Source: RH2-MAG17b sp050745265
GTDB lineage: Bacteria; Acidobacteriota; Terriglobia; UBA7540
Direction: 5' to 3'
Assembly (NCBI GenBank): GCA_050745265.1
Contig: JBOGKE010000034.1
Span: 39,804 to 103,803, forward strand
Length of the DNA stretch: 64,000 bases
Positions within the stretch are counted from its first letter, which is position 1. Every line of letters starts with the position of its first letter. This document shows positions 32,755 through 41,263 of the stretch, in pieces. Position numbers and translations under genes: made by a program. Below the pieces are notes generated by a model. The model saw nothing but the letters and a program-made list of their open reading frames with translations, did not search any database and had not been told where the DNA came from.

Positions 32755-34548
32755 TCACTTCGCGGTGGCAGAGGCGCCGATCAGTTCTCGTGACTGCCCG
32801 AGGCGGGCGCGCCACGACGCGGGCAGATCATCGAACAACGTCACAAAAACGCCATTGGTCCATCCGAAGCCTACCTGGTTTTTGGTGTAGCCGACACGCA
32901 CTCGAGTCTCGGAGGAGCGCGTCACGACGTTATATTTTTCGTACAGTGTATGGTCGCGGGCGAAATTGTCGGTGAGCATCGAGAGGAACCGGGCGGAGAC
33001 TAGGTTCGCATCGGTATTGTCGCCATACCGCCTCAGCGCTTCGACGGCGATCAGTTGAAGCGGCGCCCAGCCATAAGGATAATCCCATTGCCCGCCGGTA
33101 GTCTCGCGGCTCATTACAATCCCACCCGGCTCGTCGAAAATCGGCAGGTTTCCGACGGTCGCTTGCGCCTGGCCGGCGGACGCCGCTCCGACCCACAGTG
33201 GGTAAAACGTGGTGGCGTAGACATAGTCGGATTGGGCTCCGGCCTTGAAATTGTAATCGAAAAAGAGCCCCCGCTCCGGATTCCAGAAATAAGTTGTGAT
33301 CTCGTGTCTCCTCTGGTCAGCACGCGCGCGCCACTTCGCCGCATCGGCAGATTTTCCCAATCGCCGGCTCATCCACTCGAGGTCTGTCTCTTCGCGATAA
33401 AGGAGGGAGTTCAATCCGACTGGCGCGTAATCGGGAGTGCCAGCGCCAAACGGGCCAAACTTGAACGTGATATCGAAGCCCGACTCGCGCAGGCTGCGGT
33501 CGCCTTTGTAAAATGCGCGAGATAGCGCCGCACTGCCTGCTCGCGCGCAGCCCGCACGCGGCAAACCTTGCGCCGCGCTATGCCCGCTCGGATTGCACAA
33601 GTAAGCGGGGAATAACGGCCCAACCGGGCTCCCAACCGGCGCCGATGCCTGATGCTTAGGGCGGGTCCAGATCAAATAGCCGCCCGCGCTCGCCGGATGG
33701 GTCAAAAAATAGCTCGCCACCTGGCGATAGTAATCATCCGAAGAGCTGCCCAGCTCGGGCGCCGGACCCTGTCCGAGATCAAAGTATCTCGAAAGGCCTG
33801 TCGATCCGGCAAGATTCGGGGCGTGTGTCCAGAACTCTTCGGTCCGGGCGACGAACGGGTATGCTTCTCGGAGCCACGCTCTCCCGTTTTCTCCCCGAGC
33901 CTGCTCCGCATCGTAAACGGCGCGAACCATTTCGCTCAAAAATGGCGGCTGCGAGCGCGTCATGTGATACGTGCGGTTGGCATTCAGAATCGCGCCGTAA
34001 TGCCCAATCTCGAAGAAGAAGTTCTCCACCATGCCGCGCGCGAGATTGAGCCGGCCCGCTTTCAGGAGCCCGCGCAGGATAAAATAGCTGTCCCACCCGT
34101 ACATCTCGTTAAACATTCCGCCCGGCACCACGTACGAATGCGGCAAATAGAGAAGCCCTTGCGGATGAACCTTGCTTACCTCGCCTTGCCCCAGGTGATG
34201 AATAACGTGAGGCAGGTGCCGGATGTCAACGGGACATGAGCGCTTCAGGTTTGCGATCGGCGCCGGAATCGGAAAATCCGTCGGAAAGTAAAGCGTCGAC
34301 CCGCCGGGCGATTTCGGATCGTAGACAGTCTTGCACTCGCTCATCGAACGCGTGAGAACGGCCCACGAGCTCGAAATATATTCGAGCGCCGCCGCCACTC
34401 GCGGGTTCAAACCAGCAGGCGCCGGCGTGGCCGCGATCAAGCTCGGGACCACGAGCCATGCTCCGAAGACCCAGAGAAGTGAAGAAAACGGCGCCGTGTG
34501 AGCCAAGTCCGTAAAGCGTCGCGTCCGCATGAACTGTTTCCATCTCAT
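32755..34548 (-). CDS. treA: Periplasmic trehalase (GH37)
   Basis: Hydrolyses trehalose to two glucoses. Both GH37 signatures are present: PGGMFNEMYGWDSYF at about residue 145 and GGQWDYPYGWAPLQ at about 490. RESGFDITFKFG carries the probable catalytic Asp. A hydrophobic segment after a basic start (PFSSLLWVFGAWLVVPSLIAA) indicates export, so it likely uses external trehalose. The 597 residues are close to the family norm. The ATG at 34548 and another at 34530 are both possible. It is not linked to trehalose synthesis genes here. Confidence 0.92.
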   Translation of the reverse strand: MRWKQFMRTRRFTDLAHTAPFSSLLWVFGAWLVVPSLIAATPAPAGLNPRVAAALEYISSSWAVLTRSMSECKTVYDPKSPGGSTLYFPTDFPIPAPIANLKRSCPVDIRHLPHVIHHLGQGEVSKVHPQGLLYLPHSYVVPGGMFNEMYGWDSYFILRGLLKAGRLNLARGMVENFFFEIGHYGAILNANRTYHMTRSQPPFLSEMVRAVYDAEQARGENGRAWLREAYPFVARTEEFWTHAPNLAGSTGLSRYFDLGQGPAPELGSSSDDYYRQVASYFLTHPASAGGYLIWTRPKHQASAPVGSPVGPLFPAYLCNPSGHSAAQGLPRAGCARAGSAALSRAFYKGDRSLRESGFDITFKFGPFGAGTPDYAPVGLNSLLYREETDLEWMSRRLGKSADAAKWRARADQRRHEITTYFWNPERGLFFDYNFKAGAQSDYVYATTFYPLWVGAASAGQAQATVGNLPIFDEPGGIVMSRETTGGQWDYPYGWAPLQLIAVEALRRYGDNTDANLVSARFLSMLTDNFARDHTLYEKYNVVTRSSETRVRVGYTKNQVGFGWTNGVFVTLFDDLPASWRARLGQSRELIGASATAK

Positions 34549-34664
34549 GCACTCGCCGGCAAGCGACAGTGTTCAGCGGCGCCGCTTCGAGCGCGGTGGG
34601 CTATCAGAACAGTGGCCATTATACGGGGTTTTGGTTGGGGCGTGAAACGTGGTTTGCAGGGGGC

Positions 34665-34689
34665 GGCGCCGGGCTTTGCGCCCGGCGCC
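34665..34689 (-). terminator. Strong GC hairpin after the NHP-repeat gene
   Basis: GGCGCCGGGC and GCCCGGCGCC pair perfectly (10 bp) around a 5-base loop, about 80 bases beyond the stop of the minus-strand gene. There is no T-run, so termination is likely but not certain. Confidence 0.45.
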
Positions 34690-34771
34690 CATCGCTCTCA
34701 TTCACTCACCCTGGAACGGCGGCGCTCTGCCGGAGGCTCTCGCCTGCGCTGGCCGTCCGAAAAAGCCGGAC

Positions 34772-35377
34772 TCAGTGTTTGCGACTATACCAGTCATAGC
34801 TGCCGTACCAGGCTACAAACGAGCTGGGGTTTTGAGCCAACTGGCTTTGCACCGCTGGATGGCTTGCAAGGAAATCGCGAAGCTCCTTGTGATGCCGCAG
34901 GTAACCGGGGTCGTTCACGAGCGAAGGGTTGTGGGCCAGTTGGTGGGCAAGCCCCGGGTTATCGTCAAGAAACTGGCTAAATCGCGCCATTTGAGCCTGC
35001 GTCGCCTGATTGCGCCAAGGACCATACGAGCCGTAGCCTCGGTACGTAGCGCCCGAACGCTCGAAATCCCGAACCCGCGCCATGAAGCTGTTCGCGTCCA
35101 TTCGAATTTGATTACGGGCCGCGGGATGATTCCGCAGCCAGTACTTCAGTTCCGGATTATCCCCGCGAAAGTCCTTGCTGTTCGCTCGCGAGGGCTTTTG
35201 CCACAACTTGTGAGCAATCCAGGGATGATTGCTGAGGAATTGAGCGAACTCACTGATTGAGCGCTGCCCTTGCTCGTATCGCTCGCCTTGTCCGCGTTCC
35301 GCCGCTCGGACGTTGGGCGCCTGCGCCAACGCGAAGGTGGCTGCGAGAGCCAGCAGACCAAAATAGCGCATTTTCAT
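34772..35377 (-). CDS. Secreted protein with tandem NHP-type repeats
   Basis: From the ATG at 35377 the protein has 201 residues and a clear signal peptide (MKMRYFGLLALAATFALAQA). AAGGAGG lies 9 bases upstream, which decides the start against a longer open frame. The mature part has two copies of an about 60-residue unit: one with FAQFLSNHPWIAHKL, NPELKYWLRNHP, the other with FSQFLDDNPGLAHQL, HKELRDFLASHP. Each unit repeats the pattern F/L-x2-N/S-H/N-P-x-hydrophobic. Helical repeats are likely. I know of similar unnamed proteins in Acidobacteria but no function. The C-terminus YGSYDWYSRKH is aromatic and basic. Confidence 0.75.
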   Translation of the reverse strand: MKMRYFGLLALAATFALAQAPNVRAAERGQGERYEQGQRSISEFAQFLSNHPWIAHKLWQKPSRANSKDFRGDNPELKYWLRNHPAARNQIRMDANSFMARVRDFERSGATYRGYGSYGPWRNQATQAQMARFSQFLDDNPGLAHQLAHNPSLVNDPGYLRHHKELRDFLASHPAVQSQLAQNPSSFVAWYGSYDWYSRKH

Positions 35378-35933
35378 CGAGTTATGCCTCCTTGCTCGGT
35401 TAACCACTCCCTCCAAGCAGCACGAATCCTGCCAAAATCGCGTCGTGCTTGAGGCCGCGAGGCCATCCCAAGCGGAATCAAAGGGATTCAAGCCGGGGCC
35501 AGGATACTTGCCCTTTTCGGGAGCTGAAATTATTACACGCGATGGCGTACCCGACCACTGCCGCCGCATCCGCTGTGGCGGGCTCCAGACTGCCGGCGCG
35601 TTGCCACCGATCCGGACGGGAAGGAGGAGGCGCTGGAGACTGGAACTTTACAATTCGGTCGCAACCAAACTGGCGGCAGGAGTGTCACCCCGAAGGCAAA
35701 GGCGGAGGCGAGTTCGTCGTCGCCTGCGGCTGCTCGAGGCGGACAACGAGTCGGCCTGTCGAGCCTGCAAGCTGAGGGGGAACGAGGCGGAAGCCTTACA
35801 AGATAGGGCCATAAGTTCGCTATCCGGAGGATGCGCGTTGTCGTATGACTCAGCAGCCTCCTCCGAATACGCGATGGCGTACCGCTACTCGCTCATAGGA
35901 GTGTCGCAACTACAGCCCTGTGGGTTGGCACTT
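35378..35933. other. Intergenic region of about 550 bases without a recognisable gene
   Basis: No convincing coding frame, RNA gene or terminator was found. A 15-base direct repeat ACGCGATGGCGTACC occurs at 35537-35551 and 35869-35883, about 330 bases apart. The promoter of the NHP-repeat gene should lie in the first 150 bases. Confidence 0.5.
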
Positions 35934-36548
35934 TTATGCATGCAGCCGAATTCGCCGCAGGCCGAAAAATCCCAAAAGCCCAATGCCGGTTCCGAATAGC
36001 AGGAGGGAAGCCGGTTCAGGAGTAGTAGTGACCGTGACACCGAACGAGCCCGCCGCTGGAGGACCCTCCAGGCTGAAATAAGAGGTATCGCCGTTGGCGA
36101 GGGCAGTGTTGAAGTTCACCGTAAGGCCGGTGGCAGTCACACCGCTGAACGTGGCTTTAGGTCCCTCGTAGCCGGCCACCCCGCTCAAGTTTCCGTGGCA
36201 ACCATAGATGTTTCCGGACGACAGACCTTGATAGCAACCGCCACTCCACGCGCCGTCGCCATCAAAGCCAGTGATGTCCGCACTGGCACTTGCGGTAAGC
36301 ATGATGGCCGACACGGTGGTACCGCTATTGTTCACCACGCCAACCAGTTGATCCTCGACCCCATCATAGGCGGTTTGGCCGGTGACGTTGACGGTCGCCG
36401 TGCCGTCTGAGTTTAATGTGATCACCACATCACAACCATTGGCAGCCCCAATCGCCGGACACGGCGGAACGGCGGGTACTGCCCACGATGATCCGGAGAT
36501 CAAAAAAAGGACTCCGGTTGCCAAAAAAGCGAGCCAAATTTTTTTCAC
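35934..36548 (-). CDS. PEP-CTERM sorting-domain exported protein
   Basis: 204 residues with an N-terminal signal peptide (MKKIWLAFLATGVLFLISGSSWA) and a C-terminal PEP-CTERM tail: TPEPASLLLFGTGIGLLGFF followed by the basic end GLRRIRLHA. The tail directs processing by exosortase and exposure on the surface or in exopolysaccharide. The middle is beta-rich, poor in charged residues and has no known domain. The start is GTG at 36548, with AAGGAGA 7 bases upstream. No exosortase gene is in the window. Confidence 0.85.
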   Translation of the reverse strand: MKKIWLAFLATGVLFLISGSSWAVPAVPPCPAIGAANGCDVVITLNSDGTATVNVTGQTAYDGVEDQLVGVVNNSGTTVSAIMLTASASADITGFDGDGAWSGGCYQGLSSGNIYGCHGNLSGVAGYEGPKATFSGVTATGLTVNFNTALANGDTSYFSLEGPPAAGSFGVTVTTTPEPASLLLFGTGIGLLGFFGLRRIRLHA

Positions 36549-37030
36549 TTGATGTCTCCTTGGTACGAACGCGCGTACCTGTGAGAATGCGTTAGCAATC
36601 GGGCAAACCTGCGCCGAGGAACTCTGTACGTGCAGACTCGGACTCGTACCCCTCGGCCGCCCACTTTATGTTTGCGAAATATGGATTGACGTTCATCAAT
36701 GCCTCAGCTCACTGAGGCTATTATTCCTCACCATCAACCGTACAACGCTCCGGGGGCCACGTCAATTGACAAACCAATAAAATCAAGGGGTTACACGATA
36801 AGTTACGCCATACTTTTGATCAATATCATCGGGTGAATACCCGACGGCACCAACCACGCCCGAGGGAGATTCCACCCGAAACCCGGAGATGCCGGGCTCT
36901 TTCCGGCACGTGCCGCGTTTGGTATCCCGGGGATCCATGCCGGGAGCCGCGGTTCGGCAGGATCGGCGGGACCAAGTTACAATTCTCTCCTATGCCCTGC
37001 TGGAGCTTCCCGAAACAATCGCTCAAAACA
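36549..37030. other. Divergent intergenic region between the PEP-CTERM and parvulin genes
   Basis: No gene seen. It has an inverted repeat GCCTCAG-CTCA-CTGAGGC (36701-36718) followed on the plus strand by TATTATT, and an AT-richer patch (36760-36830). The frame of the parvulin gene is open from 36833, but the residues before the signal-like segment look non-coding. Confidence 0.4.
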
Positions 37031-38143
37031 ATGACGGCTCCCGCCCACTGTCCGCCACTGGCCGCGCAAAACAGCGGCACCGTCACCAGCACCAGGCCGC
37101 GTTCAAGAAAGAGGGCGGTTCCGTGGGTCGCTGCCGCCCTGCTGCCGATTGTCGCGACCCTTTCCTGCGCGCGCGGCGCAAGGCGGGGAATTTGGGCGCG
37201 CGTCGATGGTACGCCCATTTATCGTGCGCAGGTCGAAGCGATGTACCGGGCGCGTCAGGGAGTACTGCCGGAGAAGAGCAGGCCCGATCTCGCGCTCTCG
37301 TTCGAGCTGAGCATTCTCAGTGAGCTAATCGACCGGCAGCTCATGCTCAAGCGAGCGTCGGAGCTGCGAATTGGCGTTTCGAACTCGGAGCTTCAGGCAC
37401 GGCTCGCCGAGGTGCGCGGTCCGGATTCGCCGGAAAGCTTCGCCAGAACGCTCACCGGTGAGGGAACAACGCCGACGGAGCTGCGGCAGGAGGTCCGGGA
37501 GAATCTTGTCCTTCAGGGGCTCATTCAGCAGGAGGTTGTTTCGCGCGTGCGCGTGACCGCGGGGCAAGTCACCGCGTACTACAGCCAGAACAAGGCCGGC
37601 TTCGAGGTGCCCGAGCCGGAATACCACCTGGCTCAGATTGTAGTTACGCCGGTGGCTGAGCCCGAGATACGCAACTTGATGCACGATGATGCGCGCAATG
37701 AGGTCGAGGCGGAGCGCAAGATCAAGGCTCTCGATCGTCAGCTCCGCTCCGGAAAGGATTTTGCCAAAGTAGCGGACGACTACTCAGAAGACGCTCGCAC
37801 CGCGCCGGGCGGCGGCGATATGGGCTTCATTCAGGCCAGCTCGCTCGCCGCGGAACCCGCACTGAGGCGCGCACTGAGATCGCTGAAGCCCGGGCAGATC
37901 ACGGGCATTCTGCGCGATCGTTCCGGATTCCGCATTGTGAAGCTGCTGGGGCGCGTCAATGCGGGCCAGCGGCCGCTTTCGGACGCGGGAGTCCGGGATT
38001 CAATTCGCAAGACGCTAGCGAACCAACAGCTTGAGCTGCTGAAAGCCGCTTACATCGAGAACCTGCGCGATCACGCGCACATCGTGAACTATCTCGCCGA
38101 GGAGATTCTGGCCCACGGCGGTCCGGCCCGCGCGGTGAAGTGA
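37031..38143 (+). CDS. SurA/PrsA-like peptidyl-prolyl isomerase
   Basis: An exported folding helper with an N-terminal chaperone region (DGTPIYRAQVEAMYRARQ, LSELIDRQLMLKRASELRI) and a parvulin domain (YHLAQIVVTPVAEPE, then SGKDFAKVADDYSEDARTAPGGGDMGFIQASSL and SGFRIVKLLGR). The hydrophobic segment AVPWVAAALLPIVATLSC ends in a Cys that may be lipidated, which would anchor it in a membrane, although the lipobox is imperfect. About 370 residues from the ATG at 37031; ATGs at 36992 and 36833 are alternatives and no ribosome site settles it. It would assist outer-membrane or secreted proteins. Convergent with the biotin carrier gene. Confidence 0.82.
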   Translation: MTAPAHCPPLAAQNSGTVTSTRPRSRKRAVPWVAAALLPIVATLSCARGARRGIWARVDGTPIYRAQVEAMYRARQGVLPEKSRPDLALSFELSILSELIDRQLMLKRASELRIGVSNSELQARLAEVRGPDSPESFARTLTGEGTTPTELRQEVRENLVLQGLIQQEVVSRVRVTAGQVTAYYSQNKAGFEVPEPEYHLAQIVVTPVAEPEIRNLMHDDARNEVEAERKIKALDRQLRSGKDFAKVADDYSEDARTAPGGGDMGFIQASSLAAEPALRRALRSLKPGQITGILRDRSGFRIVKLLGRVNAGQRPLSDAGVRDSIRKTLANQQLELLKAAYIENLRDHAHIVNYLAEEILAHGGPARAVK

Positions 38144-38154
38144 TAAGCCGCATG

Positions 38155-38685
38155 CTAACTGATTTCGACCAGCCTCGCACCGGCCTCGACTCCCTCGCCC
38201 TCGCGCACATATACCTTGCGGACCGTGATCGCGCGCGGGGCGCGAATCTCGTTTTGCATTTTCATGGCCTCGATGACGAGCAGGCCGCGACCCGCCGCAA
38301 CGGCAGCGCCTTCCAACGCCAGGATTCTGACGATGCGCCCCGGCATCGGAGCCAAAATGTCACGCGGAGCGGGATGAGCCGCGCTCGAAGGAGCGCGCCG
38401 CGCCGCGAGCCAATCTCGCGCCGCCGCGTCTATTGTGTGGGCGCCCATCGTGACCCTCGCGTCCGAGGACGCGGCGTTCTTCGGCTGGGCCGAAACCACA
38501 TAGGATTTCCCGGCCACCAGCAGCGAATACACTCCCGGCTCGACCTCCGCCCAATCGACTTGGAGCGCGACGCCGTCCACCTTGAACTCGCCCCGGCCGG
38601 ATGACACCGCGCGCAATCCTGAGGGAACCACCACCGAGTGTGCAGCGCTCACCGAGCCGGACTGGAGCTTGATCTCGAATTTCAT
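38155..38685 (-). CDS. Biotin carboxyl carrier protein of an acyl-CoA carboxylase
   Basis: 176 residues. The C-terminal 75 form a biotinyl domain: APMPGRIVRILALEGAAV, then the biotin-accepting lysine in VIEAMKMQNEI, and GEGVEAGARLVEIS. The N-terminal part (FEIKLQSGS, VDWAEVEPGVYSLLVAGKSY) resembles the linker domain found in long acyl-CoA carboxylase alpha subunits between carboxylase and carrier. It follows the biotin carboxylase gene by about 120 bases and works with it. A carboxyltransferase gene is missing from this neighbourhood. Confidence 0.88.
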   Translation of the reverse strand: MKFEIKLQSGSVSAAHSVVVPSGLRAVSSGRGEFKVDGVALQVDWAEVEPGVYSLLVAGKSYVVSAQPKNAASSDARVTMGAHTIDAAARDWLAARRAPSSAAHPAPRDILAPMPGRIVRILALEGAAVAAGRGLLVIEAMKMQNEIRAPRAITVRKVYVREGEGVEAGARLVEIS

Positions 38686-38806
38686 CGCGTCCTAATCACT
38701 TCCGCGAAAATCGGAATCACGGCCGCCTGGCCGCCAGAGGAGTTTAGGCGGAGCCGCCGGGCTCCGCATCGCCGTCCCGCCGGGCCAGAATCAAAGCCGC
38801 GCGACG

Positions 38807-40303
38807 CTATCGCCGCAACAGAGCCGCGCGCCCCGACATTTTCCACTTGCTCATCGGCGGCTCTTTACACGCTGGTTGCGCCGGGCGACGCGCGGCATCG
38901 ATTGCAGCGCCGAGCGCCGCAATCCGCAACTCATCCGGCGAGAGCCGGTCCTCGTCCGCGGTGCTTTCCGTCGCGAGAAGCCGGTCGACATAAGCGGTGT
39001 CGAAACGACCCGCGACAAACTCCGGATCCCGCAGTACGCGGCGGAAAAACGCGAGGTTGGATTCGATGCCTTCGATTTCATACTCGGCCAGCGCACGGCC
39101 CATTCGCGCCAGCGCCTCCTCTCGGCAACCGCCCCACGCGATCAGTTTTGACAGCAGCGGATCGTAATCGATCGGAACATTCCAGCCTTCAAACACGCCG
39201 CTGTCGTCCCGGATTCCCGGCCCGGACGGCGCCCGCAGGCGTCGAATGAGGCCCGGGGAAGGAAAGAATTTGGGATCCTCGGCGTAGATGCGGCACTCGA
39301 TCGCGTGTCCACGCCGGATCACGTCGTCCTGACGCCACGGGAGCGGCTCGCCCGCCGCGATTCGAATCTGCGCCTTCACCAGGTCGATCCCGGTGACGGC
39401 TTCGGTGACGGGATGCTCCACCTGCAGCCGAGTATTCATTTCGAGAAAATAAAAATCGCGCTCGCCGTCAACCAGGAACTCGATCGTGCCGGCGTTGGTG
39501 TACGCGGCGAGCTCGCCGATCGCGACCGCCGTTTGCCCCATGCGGCGCCGGAGATCTTCATCGATAAAAGCCGAGGGCGACTCTTCCATCAACTTCTGGT
39601 GGCGCCGCTGGATCGAGCATTCTCGCTCGCCGAGCTGGATGCAGTGGCCGTCACGGTCGCCAAGAATCTGGACTTCGATATGACGCGGCCGCTCGAGGTA
39701 TTTCTCCACGTAGAGGGCGGCGTCGTTGAAGGCGTTTTGAGCTTCCGAGCGCGCGAGCTGAAACGCCGGTTCGAGCTCGGCTTCGCTGCGCACTGTGCGC
39801 AAGCCCTTGCCGCCGCCTCCCGCCGCGGATTTCAGCATCACCGGATATCCAAACTGACCGGCAACCCGCCTCACGTCTTCGAAGCTTTCGAGGTCGCGCT
39901 CCGTGCCCGGAACGATCGGCAACCCCGCGCCCGCCACCAGGCGGCGCGCGGCCGTTTTCGAGCCCATCAGCTCCATGGACCGGGCGGTCGGACCGATGAA
40001 GACAAACCCGGCGCGCTCGCATTCGAGCGCGAATTCGGGGTTTTCGGAGAGAAATCCGTAGCCGGGATGAATCGCACCTGCTCCGCTCGCGCGCGCCGCA
40101 TTGAGCAAGTGTTCGATTCGCAGATAGCTTTCAACCGACGGGGGCGGGCCGATGCGGAAAGCTTCGTCCGCCATTCGCACGTGGAGAGCCTTTCGGTCAG
40201 CATCCGAGTATACGGCCACGGTTCGGATGCCCATCTCCCGGCAAGCGCGGATCACGCGCACCGCAATCTCGCCGCGGTTGGCGATCAGTATCTTCTGGAA
40301 CAC
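38807..40303 (-). CDS. accC: Biotin carboxylase subunit of an acyl-CoA carboxylase
   Basis: Carboxylates protein-bound biotin with ATP and bicarbonate. The 498-residue protein starts FQKILIANRGEIAVRVIRACR, has the ATP-grasp loop KSAAGGGGKGLRTV, RECSIQRRHQKLMEE, FLEMNTRLQVEHPVTE and the C-terminal GHAIECRIYAEDP. The start is GTG 40303 with AGAGG upstream; the open frame runs to 40492 but the extra residues are not conserved-looking. The extension beyond about 450 ends SKWKMSGRAALLRR, like the joint of fused alpha subunits, so this pair may be a fused subunit split in two. Acetyl-CoA or propionyl/methylcrotonyl-CoA carboxylase cannot be told apart here. Confidence 0.9.
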   Translation of the reverse strand: MFQKILIANRGEIAVRVIRACREMGIRTVAVYSDADRKALHVRMADEAFRIGPPPSVESYLRIEHLLNAARASGAGAIHPGYGFLSENPEFALECERAGFVFIGPTARSMELMGSKTAARRLVAGAGLPIVPGTERDLESFEDVRRVAGQFGYPVMLKSAAGGGGKGLRTVRSEAELEPAFQLARSEAQNAFNDAALYVEKYLERPRHIEVQILGDRDGHCIQLGERECSIQRRHQKLMEESPSAFIDEDLRRRMGQTAVAIGELAAYTNAGTIEFLVDGERDFYFLEMNTRLQVEHPVTEAVTGIDLVKAQIRIAAGEPLPWRQDDVIRRGHAIECRIYAEDPKFFPSPGLIRRLRAPSGPGIRDDSGVFEGWNVPIDYDPLLSKLIAWGGCREEALARMGRALAEYEIEGIESNLAFFRRVLRDPEFVAGRFDTAYVDRLLATESTADEDRLSPDELRIAALGAAIDAARRPAQPACKEPPMSKWKMSGRAALLRR

Positions 40304-40511
40304 CGTAAACCTCTGCCGGGAACCGCCGGCATCGCGGGCAAGTTGTGGAAAAATTCGATGGGTGGCGCGGAGCACCACGGGTTCTGCGTTGCACCCGACG
40401 ATCGAATACCGCACATCGGCAACAGCTTCACGCTGGCGCCGCTCGGATTTCCGAATTATATCCAACCCGCTGAGAACGCGCGCCGGCCGCACCGTCAGGG
40501 CCGCCGTTGCG

Positions 40512-40520
40512 TGCTAAAAT
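40512..40520 (+). promoter_or_regulatory. Extended -10 element of the PASTA gene, possibly giving a leaderless mRNA
   Basis: TGC-TAAAAT matches an extended -10. It ends 7 bases before the ATG at 40528, so transcription would begin at or next to the start codon. The -35 is poor. Confidence 0.4.
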
Positions 40521-40527
40521 CGAACCC

Positions 40528-41262
40528 ATGGCCATGCGCCTTGCGAAGCGTGTCCAGCTTCTGTTTCGCCTTTTTCTGCTGTTCACCTTTCTTGCCGCGA
40601 TCGCGGTGATCAGCGCCATCACAACGATCCGGCTCACCATTAACGGCAACCAGGAGACGCTGCCGAATTTCGTTGGCATCAGGCTTCAGGCGGCCGAGAC
40701 GGTGGCAGACGGAATGGGGCTGGAAGTAAAAGCAGACGACAAGCTGTTCAGCGATAAGTACGCGGCAGACCGGATTATCTCGCAGGCGCCGGTCGCCGAC
40801 ACCAAGGTGAAGGCGGGACAGCACGTCCACGTCCTGGTCAGCCTCGGGCCGCCGCGGATCACGGCCCCAAACTTGGTCGGAACCAGCGCCAGGGTGGCTC
40901 AGATCCTTGCCGTGCAAAAGGGGCTGGCTGTGGGCGACGTCGCCAAGGTGCACGGGCCTCAGTCCCAGCCGGATGTAGTCCTGGCACAGGACCCGCCGGC
41001 CACGGCGACCGAGATCCACAGTCCCGCGATCGACTTTCTGGTGTCCCTGGGGCCTGCGCCGGTCGCTTACGTGTGCCCGGATTTTGTGGGCATGCGCCTC
41101 GACCGCGTGCGCGGCGCCATCGAGAGCAGCGGGTTCACGATTGCCCACGCGAATCCCGTGATCGGAAGCACCGCGCCCAGCGGCACCATCGTCGGCCAAT
41201 CGCCCGCGCCGGGCAGCAAGCTCCTTGGCGGCGCTTCGTTCACCTTTCAAGTGGCGCAGTAG
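40528..41262 (+). CDS. Membrane-anchored protein with three PASTA domains
   Basis: About 244 residues. After a basic start comes one membrane helix (FRLFLLFTFLAAIAVISAITTI), then three PASTA modules of about 65 residues: LPNFVGIRLQAAETVADGMG, APNLVGTSARVAQILAVQKG and CPDFVGMRLDRVRGAIESSG, each closing with a QxPxxGxxV-like strand and VxVSLGP or equivalent. PASTA modules bind peptidoglycan fragments or beta-lactams and normally sit on Ser/Thr kinases or penicillin-binding proteins. Here no catalytic domain is attached, so it may be a cell-wall binding partner. ATG 40528 or 40534; the ribosome site is weak. Confidence 0.85.
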   Translation: MAMRLAKRVQLLFRLFLLFTFLAAIAVISAITTIRLTINGNQETLPNFVGIRLQAAETVADGMGLEVKADDKLFSDKYAADRIISQAPVADTKVKAGQHVHVLVSLGPPRITAPNLVGTSARVAQILAVQKGLAVGDVAKVHGPQSQPDVVLAQDPPATATEIHSPAIDFLVSLGPAPVAYVCPDFVGMRLDRVRGAIESSGFTIAHANPVIGSTAPSGTIVGQSPAPGSKLLGGASFTFQVAQ

Positions 41263-41263
41263 G

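Noticed and set aside
35925..35940. Sigma54-like TTGGCAC...TGCA near a PEP-CTERM gene, where sigma54 control is known
   Set aside because: The GG-to-GC spacing is one base too short, and it lies at the 3' end of the PEP-CTERM gene in the wrong place and orientation to drive it.
36833..37030. N-terminal extension of the parvulin protein
   Set aside because: The extra 66 codons come before the signal-like segment and have Arg/Pro/Cys-rich content with no ribosome site; a later ATG is more plausible.
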